Below, one piece after another: positions 15,768 to 27,087 of a stretch of DNA of 59,247 bases (position 1 is its first letter; the number at the start of each line of letters is the position of its first letter). The position numbers were made by a program, and so were the translations under genes. Under the pieces are notes generated by a model that did no database searches, was not told the origin of the DNA, and saw only the letters and a list, made by a program, of their open reading frames with translations. The stretch lies in NCBI RefSeq assembly GCF_000369405.1, contig NZ_KB849993.1, forward strand, positions 1 to 59,247. The letters run 5' to 3'. This DNA comes from Acinetobacter sp. ANC 3929. Lineage in GTDB: Bacteria; Pseudomonadota; Gammaproteobacteria; Pseudomonadales; Moraxellaceae.

Positions 15768-17387
15768 TTAGTGGAACACTGTTTCTAAAGCTTTTAAACC
15801 CACTTTGGGATCAAGTAGACCGTTGTAAATTTCAGGGATTTCACGTTCCACCCCAAAAAATTCATAAATGGCAAGCATCGCCCCACGAACTGAATATTCC
15901 ACAGTAAAGACCACGTCATCTTCAATTTCCACAAACTGTCCAAGGAAAGCAAAGTTTTGTGAGCCTTGTGGAATTACCTGTGGACGATCCCCCGGTTTAC
16001 GGCAGGCGAATAGGGCAGAGGCGTATGGCATCATGGCGGTAGTAACATCAGTCGTTGCCAAAACATGATCTAAAATGTCGTCAAAACCGAGCTGTTTAAT
16101 CAGTTCTGTTAGGATTTCTTGCCCCGTGGCTTCGGACATTGGTTTTTTGATGTAATCGCCTATATGGTCAATTTGGAAACCGTAGCCCCATAAGGTATAT
16201 AAACCTTCAGGTAAGTCGGCAAAGTGTGGCTGTGCAGGAACCACGATGGATAAATGCCAACCCGACTCATACCAAGTCATGAGTGCGCCTGTGCCTGGTT
16301 CATTGCCTGTATAGTCAATAATACGTTTAAGTAGCACGTCATCTTTCATGGTCAGAGTGAAAGACTCCCACTTATGTTCATCGACATTGCCATAAAAAGT
16401 CATTGGACGGCCAAAGTCTGGGGCTTTTTGTGCCAGCGTTTCCCAAAGCGTCCAGCCATGATCTTCTCGATTACGAATAAGGGCAGGCACGTCATGATTA
16501 CCGCCATAACGTGAGTCTGCTGTAATAGAGCCTAAAGTGAAAATAGCTAAATCATTGGCTTTCAGATTAATTTGCTCTGAGCCTTCAGGCAATTGTACAT
16601 ATAGGCGTGAAGCGTAGCGTTCTTGAGTTTCAGCATTGGTAATGAAGTCTGCATCTGTGACATAGTGTCCAAAACGCACATCGACGCCTTGTGCGACTAA
16701 CCAACGCTGTAGGGGCAGAATCATCGAGTCATATTGGTTGTACTTGGTACGTTTCACACCCGCTAAGGTATGAATGCGTGGCAATTCTTGAATAAAACGC
16801 AAGAAATAGCGTCTTAACTCTGCTGCACTGTGCCATTTTTGAAAAGCGAAAGTCGTGCGCCACATGCGCCAGAAATTGGTTTCAAAAAAGGTTTCATCAA
16901 AAAACTCATCAATGCGGCGACTGCCAATTTTTTCTTCTTTTGAAGCTAATAGGCGCAGCATCTGTGCACGATGTAGCGTATTCAGACCAAGCTTTGCTGC
17001 ATCCGCAATGACATGTTCGGCATCAATCAACCGTGCATTGGCGTGGGTTTTCACTTTTTCATTAAACTCACGACATTCTTCACGCACCGAAATGTCTGGA
17101 TTTTCCAAAGATGGAATACTGGAAAATAAGTCCCATAGGCACAAATAAGTTTCATCGGTCAGCATTCGCCCACCACGTGTTACCCAAGCTTGCGCGGCAT
17201 GCGGTGTATGTCCACCATCCATCGAACCACCTGAAATATCGAGTTCTTCTAAAATATGGATATTTTTGGCAGGGACTTTGGCATCACGGATTGCAAATGC
17301 AGCAGCAGCCATACCTGCGATACCACCACCAATAATCCAAAGATGGGACTGTTGTGCGTCTAATGGGGTGCGCTTCTTCTTTTGCAT
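15768..17387 (-). CDS. ohyA: Oleate hydratase
   Basis: The 539-residue protein matches the myosin-cross-reactive-antigen family of FAD-dependent fatty acid hydratases, which add water to the cis-9 double bond of oleate to give 10-hydroxystearate. Visible features are the Rossmann motif 'IIGGGIAGMAAAAF' near residue 18, 'GGSMDGG', and the RGGR signature followed by 'CLWDLFSSIPSLE'. Length is typical. The gene stands alone on the minus strand, flanked by IS5-family fragments, so it was probably captured by IS activity. Hydration is thought to detoxify unsaturated fatty acids. It appears intact. Confidence 0.9.
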   Translation of the reverse strand: MQKKKRTPLDAQQSHLWIIGGGIAGMAAAAFAIRDAKVPAKNIHILEELDISGGSMDGGHTPHAAQAWVTRGGRMLTDETYLCLWDLFSSIPSLENPDISVREECREFNEKVKTHANARLIDAEHVIADAAKLGLNTLHRAQMLRLLASKEEKIGSRRIDEFFDETFFETNFWRMWRTTFAFQKWHSAAELRRYFLRFIQELPRIHTLAGVKRTKYNQYDSMILPLQRWLVAQGVDVRFGHYVTDADFITNAETQERYASRLYVQLPEGSEQINLKANDLAIFTLGSITADSRYGGNHDVPALIRNREDHGWTLWETLAQKAPDFGRPMTFYGNVDEHKWESFTLTMKDDVLLKRIIDYTGNEPGTGALMTWYESGWHLSIVVPAQPHFADLPEGLYTLWGYGFQIDHIGDYIKKPMSEATGQEILTELIKQLGFDDILDHVLATTDVTTAMMPYASALFACRKPGDRPQVIPQGSQNFAFLGQFVEIEDDVVFTVEYSVRGAMLAIYEFFGVEREIPEIYNGLLDPKVGLKALETVFH

Positions 17388-17797
17388 GGTTCACCTTTAA
17401 TAATGATGTTAAAAACTATGAAGTATAAAATGTGATTTAGAAAAACCTTAAAAATAGTATGACTTTTTATATATGAAAAATGTATGAAATGGGAAGCAAT
17501 TTACTCATTATATTTTGTAATCAAAAAAATGTAAGTAATGGTTATTTTTAATACACATTTGTATTTTTTTTAAAATAAAATATGATTTAAGTAATTGATT
17601 TTATTATTTTATAGAGTAATCACTCTATTTTGATCATATTTGTTTGTGTCTGAAGAATGTGTTTGAAACTAGGCTTTCTATTGATCATTAAAAGATATAA
17701 TTGAATAATAGATCTCTCTTTCATAAATCAAAAAACGAGCACCTTTTTGATTGATATTTGTACTCTAATTTTCTTAGCATTCGTGCATAATCTGCGG
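17388..17797. other. Oleate hydratase upstream region and IS left end
   Basis: This very AT-rich stretch contains the promoter of the hydratase gene. Near 17737 the sequence GAGCACCTTTTTGAT looks like the left terminal repeat of the IS5-family pseudogene that follows. A short inverted match (AAAGGTGCTC) lies at 15732-15741, on the other side of the hydratase gene. Confidence 0.45.
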
Positions 17798-18495
17798 ATG
17801 AAATACATTGATTCAAAGAAGCTTTCTGAAACACAGTTTAAGCGATATACAGGCATCTCATGGTCAACCTTTTATTTAAATGGTTGAGCAATTGCAGAAG
17901 CATGTTCCAGCTAAAGGCAGACCACCCAAGTTAAGTGTGGAGAATCAGGTTCTGCTCTGTCTGAGCTATTGGCGGGAATACCGAACTTTATTTCACATTG
18001 CTACGAGTTATGGAGTTTCAGAGCCTACAGCCTCAAGAATTGTACGTCATGTTGAAGATTGCCTGATTCAGTCCAAGCTGTTTAATTTACCGAAGAATTT
18101 GCCCGAAAGCGAAGGCATAGACTGGAATGTGGTGATCCTGGATGCCACAGAAATTCCAATTCAAAGGCCTAAAAAAACAGAAGAAAAACTATAGTGGCAA
18201 GAAAAAGACCCATACCTTTAAAGTACAGGCCATCATCCATTATAAAACTCAGCAAATTCTGAGTTTATGCACTGATCGCGGTACGGTGCATGATTTCGAG
18301 CTATTCAAACCAATTTAAAGCAGATTCCTTCAGGAGCTTTTATCCTTGCAGATAAAGGCTACCTGGGAATTTATGCTGTGTATCCTAATAGCCTGTTGCC
18401 GTTAAAAGCCAAAAGACGCTGTAAACTGGATCCTGAACTCAAAATCTATAATCAGGAAATCAACAAAAGAAGAATCGGGATCGAGCATGTATTTG
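17798..18495 (+). pseudogene. IS5-family (DDE_Tnp_4 type) transposase, frameshifted and truncated
   Basis: Pieces of one transposase occur in successive frames: an HTH start 'MKYIDSKKLSETQFKRYTG' from ATG 17798, a shift near 17878, 'VEQLQKHVPAKGRPPKLS' to 'ILDATEIPIQRPKK', another shift near 18175, and 'KKTHTFKVQAIIHYKTQ' to 'KRRIGIEHVFG'. The gene is then cut by IS6 copy B at 18496. The first Asp ('LDATE') and the Glu region ('IEHVFG') are seen. With at least two frameshifts and a missing end it cannot make an active enzyme. Confidence 0.8.
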
Positions 18496-19314
18496 GGCAC
18501 TGTTGCAAATAACCACGAATGGTAAGCTGAAGACTGTTTTAGCTAAAGGTGCAGCATATGAATCCTTTCCATGGTCGGCATTTTCAGGGCGAAATCATTC
18601 TTTGGGCTGTGCGCTGGTATTGTAAATATGGCATTAGCTATCGTGAACTGCAGGAAATGCTGGCCGAACGGGGTGTGAATGTTGATCACACGACTATTTA
18701 CCGTTGGGTTCAACGTTATGCTCCTGAAATAGAAAAACGTTTACGCTGGTATTGGCGTAATCCTACAGATCTGAGCTCGTGGCATATTGATGAAACCTAT
18801 GTAAAAGTGAATGGACGATGGTCTTATCTGTATCGTGCAGTCGATCAACGTGGCGATACCATTGATTTTTATCTTTCTTCTAGACGTAATACCAAATCAG
18901 CCTATAGTTTTCTAGGAAAGATCTTCAATACGGTGAAAAAATGGCAAATTCCACGGGTCATCAATACAGATAAAGCAGCGACCTATGGCCATGCTTTATC
19001 ACGATTAAAGCGAGAAGGAAAATGTCCAGTAGATATTGAGCACAGGCAGATTAAGTATAAAAATAACGTGATTGAATGTGATCATGGCAAGCTAAAGCGG
19101 ATCATCAGGGCCACATTAGGATTCAAATCTATGAAGACGGCTTATGCCACAATTAAAGGTATTGAAGTCATGCGTGCACTACGTAAAGGACAAGCATCGT
19201 CATTTTATTATGGTCAGCCTCAGGGTGAAGTGTGTCTAATCAACAGGGTTTTCGGTCTCTAAGTACTTTTTAAAGGGAACATCATCGACTCAAATCTCTA
19301 TTTGCAACAGTGCC
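18496..19314 (+). mobile_element. IS6-family element, copy B
   Basis: The element is 819 bp with GGCACTGTTGCAAATA ends. The transposase is identical to that of copy D (32111-32929) and differs from copies A and C. It cuts an IS5-family transposase on its left and a resolvase gene on its right. Its 8-bp flanks (TGTATTTG and TTTTTGTT) do not match, as expected after deletion or cointegrate formation. Confidence 0.92.
18558..19262 (+). CDS. IS6-family transposase, 234 aa
   Basis: The ATG at 18558 is chosen over an in-frame GTG nine bases earlier because it gives the same N-terminus ('MNPFHGRHFQGEI') as the other copies. HTH and DDE residues are as in the other IS6 copies: 'HIDETYVKV', 'INTDKAATYG', 'VIECDHGKLKR'. 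It is intact and presumed active. Confidence 0.93.
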   Translation: MNPFHGRHFQGEIILWAVRWYCKYGISYRELQEMLAERGVNVDHTTIYRWVQRYAPEIEKRLRWYWRNPTDLSSWHIDETYVKVNGRWSYLYRAVDQRGDTIDFYLSSRRNTKSAYSFLGKIFNTVKKWQIPRVINTDKAATYGHALSRLKREGKCPVDIEHRQIKYKNNVIECDHGKLKRIIRATLGFKSMKTAYATIKGIEVMRALRKGQASSFYYGQPQGEVCLINRVFGL

Positions 19315-19793
19315 TTTTTGTTGACCGAGCTTCGGGTAAAAATACCGACCGACCGAAATTTCAGGAAATGTTGAACTATGTCCGGGAAGGGGACAGGGTG
19401 ATTGTACATTCCATGGATCGTTTTGCTCGAAGCTTAAAAGATTTAGTCACTGAAGTAGATAAACTGGTCAAACGAGGAATTGCCATCCAGTTCGTAAAAG
19501 AAAATATTACTTTCACTGCTCAATCTACCCCGATGGATAATTTGATGCTGCAATTGATGGGCGCTTTTGCACAGTTCGAACGTGAGATCATTTTAGAGCG
19601 TCAAAAAGAAGGAATAAAACTGGCCTCTGCTCAAGGAAAGTACAAAGGGCGTGTACATAAATTGAAACCTGAACAGGCTGAAGCTTTAAGACAAGAATGG
19701 AAGGAAGGAAAGTACCCTTCAAAAATGGCATTAGGCCAGGCATTTGGAATTAGTCGCCAGGCGGTATACCGCTATTTAAAAGCAAGTGAGTAA
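19315..19793 (+). pseudogene. Serine resolvase, 5' end removed by IS6 copy B
   Basis: The frame is nearly identical to residues 35-188 of the resolvase at 14321-14887, with a few substitutions ('AQSTPMDNLMLQLMG'). It lacks the first 35 or so codons, including the catalytic Ser, because IS6 copy B ends at 19314 inside the gene. The reading frame runs on from IS sequence but has no proper start. It is a duplicate of the upstream resolvase and shows that this segment was once part of a repeated resolvase-containing module. Confidence 0.85.
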
Positions 19794-19803
19794 CTCAATT
19801 AAA

Positions 19804-20760
19804 ATGGAAAATATTCGAAATTTTCTTGAAGATAATCAAGTCAAAATCTACTTCTGTACCATCTTTATCGGAGTTATTTTTGGATTAACCATCAGTGGAG
19901 CGACGATTTTAGAAAGTTTGATTAACCCTGCACTGGCATTAATGTTATTTGCTACTTTTTTACAAGTACCTATTGCAGAAATTGGCAAGGCATTAAAAAA
20001 TTTACGTTTTATTTCTGCATTACTTATTACTAACCTTATTGCCTTACCTTTAATTACGGCAGGTCTAATACAATTTTTACCTGAAAACCCACTTATTCGT
20101 TTAGCTGTACTTTTTGTTCTACTAGCACCGTGTATTGATTATGTGATTACTTTCACCCATGTTGGGAAAGGTAATGCAAGATTATTACTTGCGATGACAC
20201 CTGTATTATTGCTTATCCAAATGATCTTACTACCAATTTATCTTGGTGTACTCCTCGGAGAAGAGGTAGCTCAGCTTGTTGAAATTGGTCCTTTTGTCCA
20301 TGCGTTTGTATGGTTCATTGTTGCACCCTTAGCAATGGCAGCTATAGTTCAGTTCATTGGGAATAGAAATGAACAAGCAGAAAAAGTGGCTGAAAGCCTA
20401 AACTTATTTCCTGTACCTGCCACAGCCCTAGTTTTGTTTATCGTCCTAGCATCAGTTATGCCTCAAATTGGGCTTGCAAAAAGTGCAGCTCTTCAAGCTT
20501 TACCAATTTATATTTCTTTTACCATTATTGCTCCATTCGTGGGTTGGATAATTGCTCGTATTTTTCGATTAGAATCTGGCTCTGCTAGTGCTGTGTCCTT
20601 TTCAGCATCATATAGAAATTCATTTGTTATTCTTCCATTAGCTTTTGCAATTCCGGGAAGTATGCCCATAATTCCTGCTGTAATCTTGACTCAGACTATC
20701 GTTGAACTATGCTTTTTACCAATCTATATTCGTCTGATACCTCGACTATTCAAAACCTAG
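19804..20760 (+). CDS. Acr3/BASS-family membrane transporter (arsenite-efflux-like)
   Basis: The roughly 318-residue protein has about ten hydrophobic helices and the bile-acid:sodium-symporter/Acr3 fold. The segments 'LAPCIDYVITFTHVGKGN' (with the Cys conserved in Acr3) and 'SASYRNSFVILPLAFAIPG' are typical. Acr3 proteins expel arsenite with the proton gradient. No arsR or arsC lies beside it, so the substrate is inferred. The start is uncertain: ATG 19804 is used, and a GTG at 19786 overlapping the resolvase remnant is possible. The gene converges on the feoB fragment and ends before a strong terminator. Confidence 0.8.
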   Translation: MENIRNFLEDNQVKIYFCTIFIGVIFGLTISGATILESLINPALALMLFATFLQVPIAEIGKALKNLRFISALLITNLIALPLITAGLIQFLPENPLIRLAVLFVLLAPCIDYVITFTHVGKGNARLLLAMTPVLLLIQMILLPIYLGVLLGEEVAQLVEIGPFVHAFVWFIVAPLAMAAIVQFIGNRNEQAEKVAESLNLFPVPATALVLFIVLASVMPQIGLAKSAALQALPIYISFTIIAPFVGWIIARIFRLESGSASAVSFSASYRNSFVILPLAFAIPGSMPIIPAVILTQTIVELCFLPIYIRLIPRLFKT

Positions 20761-20839
20761 AGATTTAAACATTTAAGTAGTTGTTATAGTTAGATAAAAG
20801 TATTCAGAAGCCCACGCTTACATCGAGTAATTTAATAAA

Positions 20840-20863
20840 GGGGGGGGAGCTAGCTCCCCCCCT
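20840..20863. terminator. Perfect G8/C8 palindromic terminator
   Basis: A 24-bp perfect palindrome (eight G, AGCT, AGCT, eight C) lies between two convergent genes, with T-rich sequence on the plus side. It should terminate both transcripts. Confidence 0.85.
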
Positions 20864-20881
20864 CTTTTATTCATTTGCTAA

Positions 20882-22186
20882 TTAAAACTTACTCGCAACT
20901 TGATATGTGATGAATGAAAAGATGTAGGCTAATGCAAACAAATAAGTTGCCATAACGACAGGCTGTTTCCAGCTACCTGTTTCTCGTCTAATTGTTGCTA
21001 ACGTGGCAAGACAATGTGGAGCAAAAATAAACCATACCAATAATGATAAACCTGTGGCTAACCCCCATCCATCCGGGCCTGAAATTTGACTTAACAGACT
21101 TTGAGTTACTGTATCTTCATCACCTGACATCGCATAAATCACCCCAAGAGCAGCAATTACAACTTCCCTTGCTGCCATAGCAGGAATGAGTGCAATACAT
21201 ATTTCCCATGTAAACCCAATAGGCGCAAATATAGGATGAATTAAATGTCCTAACTGACCAGCTAAACTATAGTTAATGGCCGGCATGCTTGCATTATCTG
21301 GTGGTTGAGGGAACGTGACTAGCACCCATAACAAGATAGACAGTGCGACGATAATGCCACCAACTCGTTTTAAGAAAATAGTTGCCCTATCATATAAGCC
21401 TAATGCAATATTTCTAATATCTGGAATTCGGTATGTGGGAAGTTCAAAAATAAAAATACTTTCAGTTTTATCTTTTCGAACCAATTTCAGAAACACTGAA
21501 ACTAATAACGCTGAGACTATTCCCGACATATAAAGACCAAAAAGGACTAATCCTTGCAGACTTAACCAGCCGTAGATTAATTGGTTCGGAATAAATGCCG
21601 CGATCAATAAAGCATATACTGGCAATCTTGCTGAACAGGTCATCAAGGGTGCAATCATAATTGTTGCTAATCGGTCCCGTTCAGAGCTGATACTTCTGGT
21701 TGCCATAATTCCGGGAATGGCACAAGCAAAACTGGATAGCAGAGGAATAAATGAACGGCCGCTAAGCCCGGCTTTAGACATTAATTTATCTAAAAGAAAT
21801 GCTGCCCGGGGTAAATAGCCTGACTCTTCAAGCATTAAAATGAAGAAGAATAAAATCAAAATCTGAGGCATATATGCAAGCACGCTACCTGCACCAGCAA
21901 TTACCCCATCCACAACCAAGCTTTTTAATAGAGGATGTTGGATTAGTGGTCCAATAAAATCACTGAGCCATGCGACAAAATTTTCAATGAATTCAATAAA
22001 AGGCGTTGCCCATATAAATACCGCCTGGAACATCACAAACATGGTTAAAGTTAAGATTACTAAACCCAATACAGGATGTAGAAAAATTTTATCTAGAAAT
22101 GCGGTTCTTTTATCACCACTGTCATTATTTAAAATAACTTGTTTGGTGATTTGTTTGACCTGTTCAAAATGACTTAATTCAGAATG
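20882..22186 (-). pseudogene. feoB: FeoB ferrous iron permease, C-terminal part only
   Basis: The open frame encodes the membrane half of FeoB: Gate motifs ('YMPQILILFFFILMLEESGYLPRAAF', 'SCARLPVYALL') and 'PAMAAREVVIAALG'. The reading remains open upstream of the first ATG (22069) to about 22186 ('SELSHFEQVKQITKQV'), then stops. The N-terminal G-protein and GDI domains, more than 200 residues that are needed to energise Fe(II) import, are absent. The break coincides with a segment that is repeated at 31882. It is a truncated relic, possibly carried with the Acr3-like gene. Confidence 0.85.
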
Positions 22187-22470
22187 ATAACACTAAATAT
22201 AAAAAAATTGGAAGAATAATTTATTAAATTATTGTTTTTATGTGGTTATTGGTGATGTTATGAATAATAATAACTTTTTCTTGATGAATTTTACCTAAAA
22301 AAATTGATCAGATAATTTTCTTTAAATGTCACGCATACATAAATTTGACAGTTTGAAGGGATCGGTATGTGCATTTTTCACAAGGTTAAAGATCGACCAT
22401 AAATGTGATAAACGGCAGAGGATCATTGAAAAATGAATGGATTTAAACACTACATGTATGCACGAAAAAG
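22186..22470 (+). repeat. Diverged repeat, left copy (pairs with 31882-32110)
   Basis: From 'GATAACACTAAATATAAAAA' onward this stretch matches the one at 31882-32110 in patches, including the beginning and the end ('CACAAG..TTAAGATCGACCAT'). Both copies run up to an IS6-family element. No gene is visible. It is likely the remnant of one terminal segment of an older element or plasmid backbone that was duplicated. Confidence 0.55.
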
Positions 22471-23289
22471 GGCACTGTTGCAAATAGGCTGACATGATAA
22501 GCTAAATATCTTATTTATTTCGAGATACAGCAGATGAATCCCTTCCACGGTCGGCACTTTCAAGGTGAAATCATTCTTTGGGCTGTTCGTTGGTATTGTA
22601 AATATGGCATCAGCTATCGTGAACTTCAGGAAATGCTCGCTGAACGTGGAGTGAATGTTGATCACACCACAATTTATCGCTGGGTTCAGCGTTATGCTCC
22701 AGAAATGGAAAAACGTTTACGTTGGTATTGGCGTAATCCTACAGATCGACATTTATGGCATCTGGATGAAACTTACGTAAAAGTGAATGGCAAATGGGCA
22801 TATCTATACCGTGCAGTTGACCAACGTGGCCATACTCTTGATTTCTATCTTTCTGCTAGACGAAATACCCATTCAGCTTATTGTTTTCTTGGTAAGATTT
22901 TGAATCATGTCAAAAAATGGCAGATTCCACGAGTCATAAACACTGATAAGGCTCATACCTATGGCCGTGCTTTGTCGCGACTAAAACAGGAAGGAAAGTG
23001 TCCTGAAGACCTGGACCATCGACAGATTAAATACAAGAATAACGTGATTGAATGTGATCATGGCAAGCTCAAACGGATCATCAAGGCTACGTTGGGATTC
23101 AAGTCTATGAAAACGGCTTATGCCACAATTAAAGGAATTGAGGTTATGCGTGCTCTACGCAAAGGACAAGCTTCATTATTTTATAACGGTAATATTCTAG
23201 GAGAAGTTTGGCTAGTAAATAGAGTTTTCGGTCTCTAAGCTTTTTTGAAGGGAAAATCATTGACTCAGATCCCTATTTGCAACAGTGCC
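22471..23289 (+). mobile_element. IS6-family element, copy C
   Basis: The element is 819 bp, identical in transposase to copy A but in the opposite orientation. Its left 8-bp flank CGAAAAAG is the reverse complement of copy A's outer flank, the mark of an inversion formed by replicative intramolecular transposition. Its right flank leads into the mercury transposon end. Confidence 0.92.
22534..23238 (+). CDS. IS6-family transposase, 234 aa
   Basis: The protein is the same as that of copy A: HTH at residues 27-50, DDE at 'HLDETYVKV', 'INTDKAHTY', 'VIECDHGKLKR'. It is intact. As the copy nearest the mer operon, it may have mediated capture of the truncated mercury transposon. Confidence 0.93.
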   Translation: MNPFHGRHFQGEIILWAVRWYCKYGISYRELQEMLAERGVNVDHTTIYRWVQRYAPEMEKRLRWYWRNPTDRHLWHLDETYVKVNGKWAYLYRAVDQRGHTLDFYLSARRNTHSAYCFLGKILNHVKKWQIPRVINTDKAHTYGRALSRLKQEGKCPEDLDHRQIKYKNNVIECDHGKLKRIIKATLGFKSMKTAYATIKGIEVMRALRKGQASLFYNGNILGEVWLVNRVFGL

Positions 23290-23317
23290 GTCAAAACTGC
23301 AAGTATGCAGTCTTGAC
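23290..23317. repeat. 28-bp imperfect palindrome beside the mer transposon
   Basis: Twelve-base arms GTCAAAACTGCA and TGCAGTCTTGAC (11 of 12 pair) are separated by AGTA. It lies between IS6 copy C and the Tn21-type inverted repeat. It is not part of either; it may be a fragment of a resolution site or the DNA into which the mer transposon once inserted. Confidence 0.5.
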
Positions 23318-23327
23318 CAGGCATCTA

Positions 23328-23365
23328 GGGGTCGTCTCAGAATTCGGAAAATAAAGCACGCTAAG
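23328..23365 (+). repeat. 38-bp terminal inverted repeat of a Tn21-type transposon
   Basis: The sequence starts GGGGTCGTCTCAG and ends GCACGCTAAG, the recognisable Tn3-family (Tn21 subgroup) end. No matching opposite end or tnpA/tnpR gene is found downstream of the mer genes, so the transposon is a one-ended remnant. The last codon of merR lies inside this repeat. Confidence 0.85.
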
Positions 23366-23816
23366 GCGTAGTCACCCCGTGACTCCCCCGCGCCGATGCA
23401 GCGAGCTTCGTTCCGTCTTGCAGTGACGCAATCAGCGGGCAGGAAACGTTCCCTTTCCGCGCATGGCAGGCGCACACCAGTTCAGACAGCACGGCCTCCA
23501 TGCGTGCCAAGTCGGCCATCTTCTCGCGCACATCCTTGAGCTTGTGCTCGGCCAGGCCGCTGGCTTCCTCGCAATGGGTGCCATCCTCCAGCCGCAGTAG
23601 CTCGGCGATTTCGTCCAGGCTAAAGCCCAGCCGCTGGGCCGATTTCACGAACCGCACTCGTGTTACATCCGCCTCGCCATAGCGGCGAATGCTGCCATAG
23701 GGCTTGTCTGGCTCCGGCAGCAGGCCCTTGCGCTGGTAGAACCGGATGGTCTCCACATTGACCCCGGCCGCCTTGGCAAAAACGCCAATGGTCAGATTCT
23801 CAAAATTAATTTGCAT
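23361..23816 (-). CDS. merR: Mercuric resistance regulator MerR
   Basis: The 151-residue protein begins with the MerR winged HTH ('[23 protein letters not shown]') and has the three Hg(II)-binding cysteines in 'THCEEA', 'VCACHAR' and 'VSCPL'. It represses merTPCADE without mercury and activates it by untwisting the promoter when Hg(II) binds across the dimer. It is a few residues longer than the 144-residue Tn501/Tn21 proteins: the C-terminus runs into the transposon inverted repeat, where its stop is located. It is divergent from merT with the shared operator between. Confidence 0.95.
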   Translation of the reverse strand: MQINFENLTIGVFAKAAGVNVETIRFYQRKGLLPEPDKPYGSIRRYGEADVTRVRFVKSAQRLGFSLDEIAELLRLEDGTHCEEASGLAEHKLKDVREKMADLARMEAVLSELVCACHARKGNVSCPLIASLQDGTKLAASARGSHGVTTP

Positions 23817-23821
23817 ATCGC

Positions 23822-23852
23822 TTGACTCCGTACATAACTACGGAAGTAAGCT
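23822..23852 (+). promoter_or_regulatory. mer operator/promoter
   Basis: TTGACT (23822-23827) and TAAGCT (23847-23852) are separated by 19 bp, the overlong spacer characteristic of MerR-controlled promoters. A CCGTAC....CTACGG dyad lies within the spacer. It drives merTPCADE, and MerR's own promoter overlaps on the other strand. Confidence 0.92.
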
Positions 23853-23887
23853 TAAGCTATCCAAACCAAATTTGAAAGGACAAGCGT

Positions 23888-24238
23888 ATGTCTGAACCAC
23901 AAAACGGGCGCGGCGCGCTCTTCGCCGGTGGGCTGGCCGCCATTCTTGCGTCGGCCTGCTGCCTGGGGCCGCTGGTTTTGATCGCCTTGGGGTTCAGCGG
24001 GGCATGGATCGGCAACCTGACGGTATTGGAGCCGTATCGGCCGATCTTCATCGGCGCGGCGCTGGTTGCACTGTTCTTTGCCTGGCGGCGCATCGTCCGA
24101 CCGACCGCAGCCTGCAAGCCGGGCGAGGTGTGCGCGATTCCGCAAGTGCGCACCACCTACAAGCTCATTTTCTGGTTCGTCGCCGTGTTGGTCTTGGTCG
24201 CGCTTGGTTTTCCCTACGTCATGCCATTTTTCTACTAA
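23888..24238 (+). CDS. merT: Mercuric ion transporter MerT
   Basis: The 116-residue inner-membrane protein has three hydrophobic helices, the Cys pair in the first ('SACCLGPL') and a second pair in the cytoplasmic loop ('ACKPGEVC'). It accepts Hg(II) from periplasmic MerP and passes it inward to MerA. It is the first gene of the operon; merP follows after 13 bases. Confidence 0.95.
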   Translation: MSEPQNGRGALFAGGLAAILASACCLGPLVLIALGFSGAWIGNLTVLEPYRPIFIGAALVALFFAWRRIVRPTAACKPGEVCAIPQVRTTYKLIFWFVAVLVLVALGFPYVMPFFY

Positions 24239-24251
24239 TCAGGAGTTCATC

Positions 24252-24527
24252 ATGAAAAAGCTGTTTGCCTCCCTCGCTCTCGCCGCTTTCGTTGCCCCCG
24301 TGTTCGCCGCCACTCAGACCGTCACGCTGTCCGTGCCTGGCATGACCTGCGCCTCTTGCCCGATCACTGTCAAGCACGCGCTTTCCAAGGTTGAGGGCGT
24401 GAGCAAGACCGACGTAAGTTTCGACAAGCGCCAGGCCGTCGTCACCTTCGACGATGCCAAGACCAACGTCCAGAAGTTGACCAAGGCGACCGAGGACGCG
24501 GGCTATCCGTCCAGCCTCAAACGCTGA
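24252..24527 (+). CDS. merP: Periplasmic mercury-binding protein MerP
   Basis: The 91-residue protein starts at ATG 24252 with AGGAG upstream. A signal peptide of about 19 residues ('LALAAFVAPVFAA') is followed by a heavy-metal-associated domain with 'GMTCASCP', whose two cysteines bind Hg(II). It delivers mercury to MerT or MerC. A longer frame upstream overlaps merT and is not the gene. Confidence 0.95.
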   Translation: MKKLFASLALAAFVAPVFAATQTVTLSVPGMTCASCPITVKHALSKVEGVSKTDVSFDKRQAVVTFDDAKTNVQKLTKATEDAGYPSSLKR

Positions 24528-24554
24528 TCCGTTAACCGAACTCGGGAGCGACAC

Positions 24555-26704
<2,150 letters not shown>

Positions 26705-26721
26705 GGAAAAGGAGGTGTTCA

Positions 26722-27087
26722 ATGAGCGCCTACACAGTGTCCCGGCTGGCCCTTGATGCCGGGGTGAGCGTGCATATCGTGCGCGACTACCTGCTGCGCG
26801 GATTGCTACGGCCGGTCGCGTGCACCACGGGCGGCTACGGCTTGTTCGATGACACCGCGTTGCAACGGCTGCGCTTTGTGCGGGCTGCCTTCGAAGCGGG
26901 TATCGGCCTGGACGCACTGGCGCGGCTGTGCCGGGCGCTGGATGCTGCGGACGGTGACGGTGCGTCTGCGCAGCTTGCCGTGTTGCGGCAACTCGTCGAG
27001 CGTCGGCGCGAGGCCCTGGCCAGCCTCGAAATGCAACTGGCCGCCATGCCAACCGAACCGGCACAGCACGCGGAGAGTCTGCCATGA
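26722..27087 (+). CDS. merD: Secondary mer regulator MerD
   Basis: The 121-residue MerR-like protein has an N-terminal HTH ('[20 protein letters not shown]') but lacks the Hg-binding cysteines. It displaces Hg-MerR from the operator and turns the operon down once mercury is gone. The ATG at 26722 is preceded by GGAGG. An earlier in-frame ATG at 26689 lies inside merA and is unlikely. The last bases overlap merE (ATGA). Confidence 0.93.
   Translation: MSAYTVSRLALDAGVSVHIVRDYLLRGLLRPVACTTGGYGLFDDTALQRLRFVRAAFEAGIGLDALARLCRALDAADGDGASAQLAVLRQLVERRREALASLEMQLAAMPTEPAQHAESLP

Noticed and set aside
13262..23289. Composite transposon bounded by IS6 copies A and C
   Set aside because: The copies are in opposite orientation and the shared 8 bp are inverted, which indicates an inversion product rather than a transposed unit with outer direct duplications.
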